Below are positions 9,795-20,000 of a stretch of DNA of 64,000 nt, piece by piece. This DNA is from Bacteroidaceae bacterium. Its GTDB lineage: Bacteria; Bacteroidota; Bacteroidia; Bacteroidales; Bacteroidaceae. The stretch lies in assembly GCA_017461345.1 (NCBI GenBank), contig JAFTYP010000022.1, positions 1 through 64,000 of the forward strand, read 5' to 3'. The notes beneath the pieces were generated by a model that made no database searches, was not told the origin of the DNA, and saw nothing but the letters and a program-made list of their open reading frames with translations. A program made the translations under genes and the position numbers. Position 1 is the first letter of the stretch. Each line of letters starts with the position of its first letter.

Positions 9795-10291
9795 TTCAGA
9801 CGATCTTCGTTCTGTGGCTTGCGTTCCATGCCTTTATGTCCTACAGCGATGATGCATACCACTCGCTGTTCATCGGGTATCGACAGCAGGGACTTAACCA
9901 CTTGTTCTGTGGGTTGTTCGTCGGTTGTGTATCTGTTTCGAACCTGAATCCAACATGCACCCAGCCCGAGGTCTTCGGCCTGAAGCAGGATGTTCATTGC
10001 TGCCACAGAAGCATCTTCCACCCACACATCGCTTACTGCGGGATCGGCAAGTACTGCAATCGCCAAAGGAGCCCCTGCAAGAAAATCCGAACCGACTGAT
10101 TTGCATTGGCTCAAGGCAGCAAGCATCTGTTTGTCTTCTACAACTATAAACTCATAACTGTGAAGTCCTTTGCTGCTCGGTGCCATCAGTCCTGCACGCA
10201 GTAAAAGTTTCACTGCGTCGCCATCCAAAAGTTCTTCGGTAAACTGACGTATGCTTCGCCTTGTTTTTATTAATTCGCTGAAGTCTTTCAT
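9764..10291 (-). CDS. Nitroreductase family flavoprotein
   Basis: FMN-dependent NAD(P)H oxidoreductase family. The N-terminal phosphate-binding motif is LIKTRRSIRQF, followed by LMAPSSKGLHSYEF, a mid-protein GLGACWIQVRNR segment and the C-terminal IIAVGHKGMERKPQNEDRL. I chose the ATG at 10291 (MKDFSELIKTRR) because nitroreductases begin there. An in-frame ATG at 10324 would add 11 residues but lies only about ten bases after the expected transcript start. It is first in the minus-strand operon to 7417, behind a TATTTTTG -7 element at 10341-10348. Substrate unknown. Confidence 0.88.
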   Translation of the reverse strand: MKDFSELIKTRRSIRQFTEELLDGDAVKLLLRAGLMAPSSKGLHSYEFIVVEDKQMLAALSQCKSVGSDFLAGAPLAIAVLADPAVSDVWVEDASVAAMNILLQAEDLGLGACWIQVRNRYTTDEQPTEQVVKSLLSIPDEQRVVCIIAVGHKGMERKPQNEDRLKWERVHIGQY

Positions 10292-10340
10292 ATCGTGTTC
10301 GTTTTTGTCGAATATCAGACACATTTATGTCTTTGCGATG

Positions 10341-10348
10341 CAAAAATA
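10341..10348 (-). promoter_or_regulatory. -7 element for the nitroreductase-maf operon
   Basis: On the minus strand, TATTTTTG followed by CATCG matches the Bacteroidetes TAnnTTTG -7 element, about 50 bases before the chosen start. The upstream -33 TTTG is less clear. Confidence 0.5.
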
Positions 10349-10404
10349 CAAAAAAGTTATGGATTTATATACAAAAAACGACACATTTCTCGTTATTATA
10401 GAAG

Positions 10405-12804
10405 ATGAAACGTTTCCTTTTTTTCATTTTGCCTCTGCTGTGGGGCACGATGAACATATCTGCGCAGGATGAGCAACAAGTCGACACGACTAAGGTTCAC
10501 CTGAAAGGAAGGGTCGTGGACGAAAGCCAAGACCCTATCTCATTGTGTCAAGTCCGCATCGAAGGGCAGCCTTTTGGCACTACGGCTTCGATTGACGGCA
10601 AGTATAATTTCACCTTCCATACTGCCGACAGTGTTGTGGTCATCTATAGTATGATAGGATACGAGACACGGAAACGTGTCCTCAAGAAGCCACAAGGTAA
10701 CCTGACGCTCAATATCGTCATGAAGGAAAGTGGCAAAGAGATGGCGGAAGTCACTGTTGCCGAAGCACGGAGGCAGATGGGATCAATGCAGGAACTCAAC
10801 AAAAAAGACCTTAAACGAATGCCAAGTACCAGCGGCAACGCCGTGGAGGAACTTGTGGCAACGCAAGCCGGCGTGAGCACACACAACGAGTTGAGCAGCC
10901 AATACAACGTGCGAGGCGGTTCGTTCGACGAGAACTGTGTTTACATAAATGGTGTGGAAGTTTATCGGCCTATGCTCATCAGCAGCGGTCAGCAGGAGGG
11001 ACTTTCTGTCATTAACAGCGACATGGTGGAAAAGATCAGTTTCTCGGCCGGCGGTTTCGAAGCGAAATATGGCGACCGTATGTCGAGTGTGCTCGACATT
11101 ACCTATGCACATCCACAGCGACTCGAATCGACCGTTTCGGCCAGTTTGCTCGGGGCAAATGTTTATGTTGGCTATGGGAAAAAGAAATTCTCCATAAGCA
11201 ACGGACTTCGATATAAGACCAATCAGTATATGCTTGGCAGTCTGGAAACGAAGGGAGAATACAAGCCTAACTTCCTCGACTATCAGGCTTACCTGCGCTG
11301 GGCGCCATCCAAGGCATGGACATTCGATGCCATTGCCTATATTAACCGCAACAACTACAATTTTAAGCCTACGGACCGCGAGACGAAGTTTGGCACGATG
11401 GAGGACGTCAAGAGTTTCAAAGTCTATTTCGACGGCAAGGAGGAAGATCAGTTTCAAACACTCTTCGGCACCATTCGTGCTGCACGCCACTTTGGCGATG
11501 CCGGTTCGCTGACACTTACTGCATCGGCTTTCAACAACCGAGAAAAGGAAACCTACGACATTCAGGGGCAGTATTGGCTCAACGAGACGAACGGCGACGA
11601 GCAATTGGGTGTTGGTTCGTACATGGAACACGCACGCAACTTCCTATACAGTTCTGTGCAGACGCTCAAACTTACTTATGATTTGAAGAAGGGCAACCAC
11701 ACCATGCAGACCGGCATCGGCTGGAAGCATGAGAAGGTACGAGAGAACTCGAACGAATGGGAGTATCGCGACAGCAGCGGATATAGTGTTCCTCATACTG
11801 GAAACGACCTGCAACTCATCTATAACATGCGTGCCACGAACGCCATCAACGCAAGCCATTTTGAACTTTTTGCCCAGGACACTTGGCGCAAAGAGAGCAA
11901 CATTGGCATTCTAAGCCTCAATTATGGTATGCGACTCAGTTACTGGGGATGGAACAAAGAGTGGCTCGTAAGCCCCAGAGCAAGTTTGGGTTTCGTACCT
12001 TCGTCCAACGAGAACTTTACATTCCGCCTTGCGGCGGGGTTGTACAATCAGCGTCCGTTCTACAAGGAACTGCGAGACACTGTCACCATCGACGGCAACA
12101 CTACCGTACAACTCAACAAGAACATCAAGTCGCAGCGCAGTTTCCAAGTGGTAACAGGCATGGAGTATCGGTTCAAGATTGGCGGACGTCCTTTCAAGTT
12201 TACCACTGAGGCATATTATAAGGCGCAGTGGAAACTCAATCCTTACAACGTCGACAACCTGAAGATTGTCTACTACGGCAACAACCTTGCAACGGGTTAT
12301 ATTGTGGGAGCAGACTTTAAAGTCTATGGCGAATTCGTGCCCGGCACCGACTCCTGGGTTAGTTTTGGCCTTATGAAAGCCAGCATGAAACTGAACGGGC
12401 AGAACATCCCCCAGCCTACCGACCAACGCTACAACGTGAACATCTTCTTCTCCGACTACTTCCCGGGCACTACACGATGGAAGATGAACCTCAAGGCCAC
12501 CTTCGCCGACGGTCTTCCTTTTGGTCCGCCACACACGGGCTTGGAGCGTAATAGTTTCCGTGCGCCGGCCTATCGTCGCTTTGATATCGGCATGAACTAC
12601 CGCCTCATCAACAACGAAGACCATCATCTGCGCCGTGCCAAATTCTTGCGTAACATCTGGCTTGGGCTCGACTGTTTCAACATCTTCGGCCTCAACAACG
12701 TAAGCAGTTACTATTGGATAACCGACATATCCAATCACCAGTATGCCGTACCTAACTACCTGACCGACCGCATGATAAATGCCCGTATCCTGGTAGAGTT
12801 GTAG
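10405..12804 (+). CDS. TonB-dependent outer-membrane receptor
   Basis: The 799-residue protein has a signal peptide (ending ISAQ), then a carboxypeptidase-like regulatory domain (LKGRVVDESQDPISLCQVRIEG, residues about 32-115). The plug follows (VATQAGVSTHNELSSQYNVR, near 145-240), then a 22-strand type barrel with aromatic-rich strands to the terminal LVEL. It imports a ligand with energy from TonB-ExbBD. There is no adjacent SusD homologue, so it is not a standard polysaccharide-uptake SusCD pair. The ligand cannot be told, though a siderophore, cofactor or peptide is plausible. It is monocistronic, divergent from the nitroreductase operon and followed by a repeat array. Confidence 0.92.
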   Translation: MKRFLFFILPLLWGTMNISAQDEQQVDTTKVHLKGRVVDESQDPISLCQVRIEGQPFGTTASIDGKYNFTFHTADSVVVIYSMIGYETRKRVLKKPQGNLTLNIVMKESGKEMAEVTVAEARRQMGSMQELNKKDLKRMPSTSGNAVEELVATQAGVSTHNELSSQYNVRGGSFDENCVYINGVEVYRPMLISSGQQEGLSVINSDMVEKISFSAGGFEAKYGDRMSSVLDITYAHPQRLESTVSASLLGANVYVGYGKKKFSISNGLRYKTNQYMLGSLETKGEYKPNFLDYQAYLRWAPSKAWTFDAIAYINRNNYNFKPTDRETKFGTMEDVKSFKVYFDGKEEDQFQTLFGTIRAARHFGDAGSLTLTASAFNNREKETYDIQGQYWLNETNGDEQLGVGSYMEHARNFLYSSVQTLKLTYDLKKGNHTMQTGIGWKHEKVRENSNEWEYRDSSGYSVPHTGNDLQLIYNMRATNAINASHFELFAQDTWRKESNIGILSLNYGMRLSYWGWNKEWLVSPRASLGFVPSSNENFTFRLAAGLYNQRPFYKELRDTVTIDGNTTVQLNKNIKSQRSFQVVTGMEYRFKIGGRPFKFTTEAYYKAQWKLNPYNVDNLKIVYYGNNLATGYIVGADFKVYGEFVPGTDSWVSFGLMKASMKLNGQNIPQPTDQRYNVNIFFSDYFPGTTRWKMNLKATFADGLPFGPPHTGLERNSFRAPAYRRFDIGMNYRLINNEDHHLRRAKFLRNIWLGLDCFNIFGLNNVSSYYWITDISNHQYAVPNYLTDRMINARILVEL

Positions 12805-12816
12805 AAGCCCTCCGTA

Positions 12817-12882
12817 AATGGTTAACCATTATTGGCAGAAAGGTTAAGCATTACCGACCGAAAGGTTAACCATTATTTTCGA
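12817..12882 (+). repeat. 22-bp phased palindromic array with GGTTAACC core
   Basis: Three units start at 12817, 12839 and 12861. The first holds the perfect palindrome AATGGTTAACCATT; the others read AAAGGTTAAGCATT and AAAGGTTAACCATT. Period and layout equal the other arrays in the window, but the core differs. It lies just after the TonB receptor stop and before the epimerase promoter. Confidence 0.8.
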
Positions 12883-12984
12883 CAAGCAACAGCATTTCCG
12901 GAGTTGGGCACAACCATACTGATTCGATTGGCTGTTTTGGCAACATGACACAATCAAAGAAAGATAAATTTTCAGGCAATCGCT

Positions 12985-13014
12985 TTTGCCTTTAGCATTT
13001 TTTGCCTATCTTTG
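12985..13014 (+). promoter_or_regulatory. Promoter of the methylmalonyl-CoA epimerase gene
   Basis: TTTG at 12985-12988 and TATCTTTG at 13007-13014, 18 bases apart, about 40 bases upstream of the chosen ATG. Its position excludes the in-frame upstream ATG at 13002 as the start. Confidence 0.65.
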
Positions 13015-13055
13015 CATCGTATTTAACAACTAACCTAATTAAAATATATCACATT

Positions 13056-13460
13056 ATGAAAATTTCACGCATTGAACACTTAGGCATCGCCGTTCAAAGC
13101 ATCGACGAAGTGCTGCCCTTCTTCCAGGACGTGCTCGGACTGGAGGTTTACAAGACAGAAGTTGTAGAAGACCAGAAAGTAAAGACAGCCTTCCTGCAAG
13201 TTGGCGAAGTAAAACTTGAACTTCTGGAACCCACCTGCCCCGAAAGCACCGTACAGAAATACCTCGACAACGGCGGCAAGGGCATTCACCATGTAGCCTT
13301 CAAGGTAGAAGACGGAGTGAGCGAAGCACTGGCAATGTGCGACAGCAAAGGCATTCGCCTCATCGACAAGGCTCCCCGAAACGGTGCCGACGGCCTGCAC
13401 ATCGCATTCCTTCACCCGAAGAGCACATGCGGAATCCTGACCGAACTTTGCGAAGAATAA
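13056..13460 (+). CDS. mce: Methylmalonyl-CoA epimerase
   Basis: A glyoxalase/VOC-fold enzyme that interconverts (2S)- and (2R)-methylmalonyl-CoA in the succinate-propionate route used by Bacteroidales. The 134 residues start with KISRIEHLGIAVQSID (metal-binding His of the first VOC repeat). The second half has GKGIHHVAFKVED with another metal His and ends ILTELCEE. The ATG at 13056 follows a promoter and AT-rich leader. A strong terminator lies 5 bases after the stop. The mutase genes are not next to it here. Confidence 0.93.
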   Translation: MKISRIEHLGIAVQSIDEVLPFFQDVLGLEVYKTEVVEDQKVKTAFLQVGEVKLELLEPTCPESTVQKYLDNGGKGIHHVAFKVEDGVSEALAMCDSKGIRLIDKAPRNGADGLHIAFLHPKSTCGILTELCEE

Positions 13461-13465
13461 AACCA

Positions 13466-13493
13466 CCCCTCTCCCAACGGAGAGGGGATTTTT
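13466..13493 (+). terminator. Rho-independent terminator after mce
   Basis: CCCCTCTC (13466-13473) pairs with GAGAGGGG (13480-13487) around a 6-base loop and is followed by ATTTTT. Confidence 0.85.
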
Positions 13494-13512
13494 AAATCCC
13501 AACCCTAAAGCC

Positions 13513-14505
13513 ATGACACCAAGACTCATCCTTGCAGCCATCCTCTGCTTCCCTGCAATACTTTCTGCACAAACACTCACACCCGAAAACCAAGTCATCA
13601 GCCTGCGCCATATCATCGAACAGACAAACGACAACACCCAACGAGAAGCAGCACTCAAGTTGATGGCAAACGCAGGAACCTATCAGGCACTCACCTACGC
13701 CTCAACCCTCCTGAACAGCGAACAGCAGTCAACGGCAAAAGCCGCAGCACAAACCGTATGGGCAATCCTCTCCACACATCCGGACTATAACGGCATAGAA
13801 TCACGCAATGCACTCTATCAAGCCATACCACTCCTCGACAAAAAACAGAAAAAACAAGCCATAGCATGGCTCGAGAAAGCCGACAAAAACGAAGAAGGCT
13901 TCGTATGCCTCTTCAACGGCAAAGACCTTGACGGCTGGAAAGGCCTGGTAGAAAACCCCATAGCCCGCTCCAAAATGAGCGCAAAAGAACTGTCCGAAGC
14001 ACAAAAGAAAGCAGACGAAGTAATGCGCAAAGACTGGATTGTAGAAAACGGCGAACTCGTCTACATCGGAAACGGATGGGACAACATCTGCACAGCAAAG
14101 CAATATGCCGACTTCGAACTCCTCGTCGACTGGCGCCTCGACCCTAATGGCAAAGAGCCGGACGCAGGCGTCTATCTGCGTGGCACACCACAAGTGCAGA
14201 TATGGGACATACGCCGTACCGACGTTGGAGCAGAAGTAGGCTCCGGCGGCCTGTACAACAATCAGAAAAACCCCTCGAAACCCACAAGCGTAGAAGACAA
14301 CAAATTGGGCGAATGGAACACTTTCCGCATCATCATGAAAGGCGAAAAAGTAACCGTTTGGCTCAATGGAGTCAAAGTCGTCGACAACATCGTCCTCGAA
14401 AACTACTGGGATCGCAAACTGCCTGTACCAGCATGCGACCAGATAGAAATGCAGGCACATGGCTGCCGCTGCTACTTCCGTAATATCTACGTAAAGGAAC
14501 TGTAA
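13513..14505 (+). CDS. Secreted DUF1080 (3-keto-disaccharide hydrolase-like) protein
   Basis: The 330 residues begin with a signal peptide (cleavage after ILSAQ). About 100 helical, HEAT-like residues follow, then from about residue 135 a DUF1080 jelly-roll domain: FVCLFNGKDLDGWKGL, a long insert, ADFELLVDWRLDP, DAGVYLRGTPQVQIWD, GEWNTFRIIMKG and VWLNGVKVVDN. Members with this fold hydrolyse 3-keto-glycosides or bind sugars. A glycan-related role in the periplasm or at the surface is inferred. It lies between the mce terminator and fmt (57-base gap). Confidence 0.88.
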   Translation: MTPRLILAAILCFPAILSAQTLTPENQVISLRHIIEQTNDNTQREAALKLMANAGTYQALTYASTLLNSEQQSTAKAAAQTVWAILSTHPDYNGIESRNALYQAIPLLDKKQKKQAIAWLEKADKNEEGFVCLFNGKDLDGWKGLVENPIARSKMSAKELSEAQKKADEVMRKDWIVENGELVYIGNGWDNICTAKQYADFELLVDWRLDPNGKEPDAGVYLRGTPQVQIWDIRRTDVGAEVGSGGLYNNQKNPSKPTSVEDNKLGEWNTFRIIMKGEKVTVWLNGVKVVDNIVLENYWDRKLPVPACDQIEMQAHGCRCYFRNIYVKEL

Positions 14506-14562
14506 AAGCCCTCCCCACCACAAAGAGGCTTCCCTAACTCTATACAACACATAATTCCTGCT

Positions 14563-15513
14563 ATGAATCCACGCATTGTCTTCATGGGCACACCCGACTT
14601 CGCCGTACAAAGCCTCAGCAGATTAGTAGAAGAAGGCTTCAACGTCGTCGGCGTCGTAACAATGCCCGACAAAGCCATCGGCCGTCACCACGATGTTCTA
14701 CAATCAAGCCCGGTCAAGAAATTTGCCCAAGAAAAAGGCATTCCCGTACTACAACCCGAGAAACTTCGCGACGAGACCTTTCTTGCAGAACTGAAAGCAC
14801 TAAAGCCCGACCTGCAAATCGTCGTTGCCTTCCGCATGCTGCCACAAGTCGTATGGGCTCTTCCCCCACTTGGCACCTTCAATCTGCACGCAGCCCTTCT
14901 GCCACAATATCGTGGTGCAGCCCCCATCAACTGGGCCATCATCAATGGTGACACAGAGACAGGAATCACCACATTCTTCCTCGACGAACAAATCGACACC
15001 GGGCGTATCATACTGCAGGAACATACCCCTATCGCAATAGAGGACTGCGCAGAAACAATTCACGACAAACTCATGATGAAAGGTGCCGAACTGGTCGTCA
15101 AGACAGTCCGGCTCATAGAAAGCGGAAAGGCCGAAGCCACCGACCAAAGTCTATTCATAACCGACGAGCCACTTCGTCCCGCCCCAAAGATATTCAAAGA
15201 CACTTGTCGCATCCATTGGCAAGAACATTCACTCAAAAGTGCCTACGACTTCATTCGCGGTCTCAGTCCCTACCCTGCAGCATGGACACCAATCCTTGCC
15301 AATGGGAAAGAAACCGAGATGAAAATCTATCGTACTTCAATGCTTCCTGACGAGTCTTCAGAAGGAAAATACGAACTTCTGAGCGATGGTAAAACCTACC
15401 TGCGCATCTCACTCCCTGGTGGTTACCTATCCTTGGAGGAAGTGCAACTTTCAGGCAAAAAACGTATGCCCATTGCAGATCTGCTAAGAGGTACCAACCT
15501 ATCCCTAATCTAA
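14563..15513 (+). CDS. fmt: Methionyl-tRNA formyltransferase
   Basis: Formylates initiator Met-tRNA using 10-formyl-tetrahydrofolate. At 316 residues it is full length. The Rossmann start is RIVFMGTPDFAVQSL. The active-site region reads NLHAALLPQYRGAAPINWAI, with the conserved Asn and His and the usual SLLP replaced by ALLP. DTGRIILQ follows, and the C-terminal OB domain begins near residue 205 (CRIHWQEHSLKSAYDFIRGLSPYPAAW). A terminator at 15631-15660 ends the unit. Confidence 0.95.
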   Translation: MNPRIVFMGTPDFAVQSLSRLVEEGFNVVGVVTMPDKAIGRHHDVLQSSPVKKFAQEKGIPVLQPEKLRDETFLAELKALKPDLQIVVAFRMLPQVVWALPPLGTFNLHAALLPQYRGAAPINWAIINGDTETGITTFFLDEQIDTGRIILQEHTPIAIEDCAETIHDKLMMKGAELVVKTVRLIESGKAEATDQSLFITDEPLRPAPKIFKDTCRIHWQEHSLKSAYDFIRGLSPYPAAWTPILANGKETEMKIYRTSMLPDESSEGKYELLSDGKTYLRISLPGGYLSLEEVQLSGKKRMPIADLLRGTNLSLI

Positions 15514-15630
15514 TTTGAGAAAAGGAAGCGTACCACTCCAGACATCCTTATGAGGCACGTTTCCTAAAACAGTTCTGCACGAAAACATTTGCCAAACAAC
15601 AACATTCCTCGTAATTCGTTGTTTCTTCGA

Positions 15631-15660
15631 CTCCCTTAATACTATTGAGGGAGTTTTTTT
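15631..15660 (+). terminator. Rho-independent terminator after fmt
   Basis: A 10-bp stem (CTCCCTTAAT with ATTGAGGGAG, one G-T wobble, 3-base loop) followed by seven T, about 120 bases after the fmt stop. Confidence 0.88.
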
Positions 15661-15710
15661 GTGTTCTTTTTGCAATTCCATTCCACATAAACATATTTTT
15701 TCATCTATTG

Positions 15711-15742
15711 TTTGCGTGAACACGAAATTAGCAGTATATTTG
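15711..15742 (+). promoter_or_regulatory. Promoter of the GH18-like/CotH operon
   Basis: TTTG at 15711-15714 and TATATTTG at 15735-15742 with a 20-base spacer, about 40 bases before the ATG at 15784. Confidence 0.7.
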
Positions 15743-15783
15743 CGTGAATTATATACACATAAACATATCATATCATAAATAAT

Positions 15784-17079
15784 ATGAGCAAAGTCACCCT
15801 ATTCATTCTTTCTCTTTTTCTTGTTTTCACAGACCTTTTTGCGCAGAAGGAAGTATCTGGCGTCTATGTAGGCGGCCACATCCGTCGCGAACGCCCAGGA
15901 ACTATCACAAAACTTCGCAACTCCGGTTTTACCTATGTCATTCTTTTCAATGTTCATGTTGACAAAGACGGCACCTTGATGACCGATGGCGAAACCATTT
16001 GCAAGGACGGACAATATGTCTTTCAGAAAACACAACCCTATTACCAACAAGACGTCAAGAACCTGAAGACAGCACCCACCAGCATTTCCAGAATAGACAT
16101 TTGCATCGGTGGTTGGGGCAATGATTCATACGACAATATTAAGAACCTTATTGCCCAACAGGGTACAGGTAGAACATCTATTCTCTATAAGAACTTCAAA
16201 GCACTAATAGAGGCCGTTCCCGAAATTGACGGTGTCAACAACGACGACGAACATTGCTACGATGTCGCATCTGCCGCAAAGTTCCACATTATGATGTACG
16301 ACCTCGGTTACAAGACAACCCTTGCACCATATACCAACAAAACCTTTTGGACATCACTTTGTTCACAGATTCGTTCCTCGCGTCCATTGGCTGTCGATCG
16401 TACCATGATACAATGCTATGACGGTGGCGCAGGCAATGTAAACAGTGTGGGTTCATGGAACTTTACCGGAGTACGTGAACGTCATGCCGGCCTTATGTAT
16501 TACTCCAACGACTGGAGTGTAGACAAGAATATGGCACAATTCCAAAAATGGAAAGACGATGGTGTGGCTACGGGTGGTTTCGTTTGGGTTTATAACGACG
16601 AGACATGGGACCTCAATGCATGGGCATCAGGAATGAATCGTATTTTCGGGGCCATTACCATTCCCGAAGATCAAGTTGCAGTGCGCTGCTATAGTGATAA
16701 AAACTTTGGTGGTTATTGTGTAGCATTGCCCATAGGTAAATTCACACAAGCAGATTTGGCAGTTTATGGGCTGAAGGCTAAGGACCTTGCATCGCTTGAA
16801 CTTGTTGACAATACATGTCAAGTACGTCTCTACACAAGCACGAACTGCACCGGTTCAAACATACTACGCAGAAGCTCTGTAAAGTTGCTGAGCACGGCAT
16901 ACACGGATAAGGTTTGCTCCATAGTTGTCGAGCCCAATCCGACTGCTATTAAGGAAATAAACAGCGACACACCAAAGAATAAGAACCACGAAGCCATATA
17001 TAACCTGAATGGTCAACGTCTTAATCAGATTCACAAAGGCATAAATATCGTGAATGGTAAGAAAATAATGGTTAAATAA
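15784..17079 (+). CDS. Secreted GH18-like barrel protein with C-terminal crystallin-like domain
   Basis: The 431 residues start with a signal peptide (TDLFAQ). Residues about 25-290 look like a (beta/alpha)8 barrel: VSGVYVGGHI, FTYVILFNVHVD, RIDICIGGWG, then IDGVNNDDEH, which fits the GH18 DxxDxDxE motif with Asn at the second position and the acid Glu near residue 156. Residues about 298-385 resemble a beta/gamma-crystallin fold (CYSDKNFGGYCVALPIGKFT). The end is a short Bacteroidales surface-protein tail (YNLNGQRLNQIHKGINIVNG). A chitinase or endo-N-acetylglucosaminidase role is inferred. The CotH gene follows after 4 bases. Confidence 0.6.
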   Translation: MSKVTLFILSLFLVFTDLFAQKEVSGVYVGGHIRRERPGTITKLRNSGFTYVILFNVHVDKDGTLMTDGETICKDGQYVFQKTQPYYQQDVKNLKTAPTSISRIDICIGGWGNDSYDNIKNLIAQQGTGRTSILYKNFKALIEAVPEIDGVNNDDEHCYDVASAAKFHIMMYDLGYKTTLAPYTNKTFWTSLCSQIRSSRPLAVDRTMIQCYDGGAGNVNSVGSWNFTGVRERHAGLMYYSNDWSVDKNMAQFQKWKDDGVATGGFVWVYNDETWDLNAWASGMNRIFGAITIPEDQVAVRCYSDKNFGGYCVALPIGKFTQADLAVYGLKAKDLASLELVDNTCQVRLYTSTNCTGSNILRRSSVKLLSTAYTDKVCSIVVEPNPTAIKEINSDTPKNKNHEAIYNLNGQRLNQIHKGINIVNGKKIMVK

Positions 17080-17083
17080 TAAC

Positions 17084-20000
17084 ATGAAAAAGATACTTCA
17101 AGGCATAATTCTTCTTTCCTGTTCGTTTACAACATCCGCACAGGACTTCATTCTGCCCATGGGCCATCAAGAACCATGGACAGGCAAACTTCTTTTCAAT
17201 AGCGAGGGTGGATATAATTATGACAATGCGACTCCCAGCAACAGCCCTATTCACGCATGGGAACAACTATACGAAGCAGGAGGAGATGATGTATATACCA
17301 TCACGATGCCTACTGCTACACTGGATCCTGCATACGGACGGGTTCAATTCAAGACACCCATTACTCTGCAGGCCGACCACTCATACCGCATTGCCATAAC
17401 TTTCCAGTCCAATCAAGACATTGAGAATGTGGCACTCTCTCTTTGTGAGAATGAAGACGACAATAACTGCATAATTTCCTCTACAGTCAATCTCACTGCA
17501 AACAAGAAAGTTGCCATATCACGTAATGGCACCGGCATGGATATTGCAGATGCAAAGATTGCCTTGGAATTTCCCACCACAAAAGATGATGCTGTCATTA
17601 CCTTGTCTGCCATCAGCATCTACGACCAGACAGAGAAGAAAGAACTTTGGGTAGGAACGTCTTTCTATAACTGGTGCTTCTATGCCAATCAGGCAGGGCA
17701 ACGCATTACAGACATGACCATTGAAGGTCGCAACGAAACACTAAGTTGGACACTTCCCGACTTCGACGACTCGCAATGGACAGAGGCAGCAATGCCCATC
17801 GGAAGTCAAGATGTCAGTTTCGTGCAGACCATCTGGCCGGGCGGAGACAATACAAATCACTGGTTCCGTCGCACCTTTACGCTCGACGAGGTACACAAGA
17901 CTTCACGTTACATTGTCAATGTTCTCCACGATGACAACTATCGCTTATATGTCAACGGCAAGCAAGTTGACCAAGCGGACAATTGGACAAGCGGCACCGA
18001 TGCGGTTAAAGTGGAGATACCCGCCTCCTTACTGCGCGTAGGCCAGAATGTTATTGCTGCATATGTTCAGCAGAACTGGGGTGGGAAACTCTACGACTGC
18101 GGACTGACAGAAGAACTTGGCGTCTACGAGGAATACGATATCGATGCAGACCCATCAAAACTAATTATCAACGAGATACAGGTAGGCAACATCGACCAAT
18201 ATATTGACTACTCATACAACTATGGAGCCTGGATAGAGGTCTATAATCCCACCACCTCAAACATACAAATGGACGGGCTTTTCGTCACAGACAATCCTGA
18301 TGAGCCCAAGAAGTTTGAACTCCCTACAGGTACAGGTGTTATAAAAGCCGGAGATTATAAGGTTATCTATTTCGACCACAACTCTGCCGATGGCACATTT
18401 GGTGACAAAGCCTATCGTCAGGTCCGCTTCAAGTTGGAGAACAACGGCGGCTACATCTATCTTTACGATGCCAACGGCAATCAACTTACTTCCGCCAGTT
18501 ATCCCCAGTGCATTACACGCTGTTCGTGGGCTCGCACACAAGATGGCGGACAGGAATGGTCGTGGACAGGAGAGCCAAGCCTTGCCGCATCGAACAACAA
18601 CAGCAAGTTTGCCGAGTTCCGCCTCGAAGCACCACAGTTCGACACAGACTCCCGTCTCTTCACCGACCCCTTCGATGTTCGGGTGAACATTCCTGCAGGA
18701 GCAACTCTGCGATACACAACCGATGGCTCTGCACCCTCTGCCACGAACGGTTCGACAAGCACCGATGGCATCTTCAACATCACCAAGACCACCGTCCTTC
18801 GCTGCGTACTGCTTCAAGACGATTTATTGCCAAGCCCGGTCGTCACTCGCAGTTATATCTATCGCGACCACGACTACTATCTCCCCGTCATATCCATCAC
18901 AACCCAACCTGCCAACCTCTACGACAGCATGATTGGTGTCTATATTGACGGAGCCAATGGCGTGAGCGGACGTAATCATGGCCCTTCCAACATCAATATG
19001 GATTGGGAACGTCCTGTCAATTTCGAATATATTACTCCCGATGGCAAGATGGCCATCAATCAGGAAACAGAATTCGTCATCTCGGGAGGCTGGAGTCGTC
19101 ACTATGCACCGTCTTCGTTCAAGTTGAAGGCAACGAATCGATATGAATGGAAAAACACCATCGACCCCTATCCCTTCTTCTCGAACAAGCCATACAACAA
19201 GTACCGCCAAATCTTGGTACGCAATGGCGGAAACGACAACAACTCGTTAGAACATGGCAGGGTGCGTGATGTGCTTACACAGCAAGTTCTTATGTCGAGC
19301 GGATTCGATGTCGATTGTCAAGACTATCAGCCCGTTCATGTCTTCTTCAATGGACGCTATATCGCACAACTCAACCTGCGTGAGCCCAACAACCGTTACC
19401 ATGGTTATGCAAACTTTGGCTACGACGATGACATGATGGATGCCTTCGAGTACTCCAACGGATACTTCCAAAAGGCAGGCACAAAAGATGCCTTCAACCG
19501 ATGGGGACAACTTGCACAAGGATGTTCATCGCCCGAAACTTACGAGGAGTTGAAGCAACTTATTGACATCGACGAGATAATTAACTTCTTTGCTGCCATC
19601 AGTTACATTGGCTGCAGCGACTGGATTTGCAATAGCAACAACGTCAAAGGCTATCGTGCTTTGCCCGACGGAAAGTTCCGCATGACGCTTCACGACCAGG
19701 ACTGGGGTTGGAGCAACAGCAACGGTGTTACCCTCCTCGATGGCAACTACAGCAACGAACTCCTCGCCATCTATAACAACATGAAGCGAAACAGTGCAGA
19801 CTTCCGCCGTCGCTTCATCGATGCCTACTGCATACTGCAAGGCAGTGTATTCACGCAGGAACGTTGCCTCAGGATATGCGACAGCATCTGCCGACTCGTC
19901 GAGCCTGCTCTTTCTTGGGAAGGAAAAGAGCCTTGGACCTCCTACAACGAGCAGAAAGCGGCTATGGGCGGAAGAACATCGCGAACAGTTCGCATAAATT

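Noticed and set aside
10405..12804. SusC/SusD polysaccharide-utilisation locus
   Set aside because: No SusD gene, glycoside hydrolase or regulator is adjacent and the barrel lacks the SusC length.
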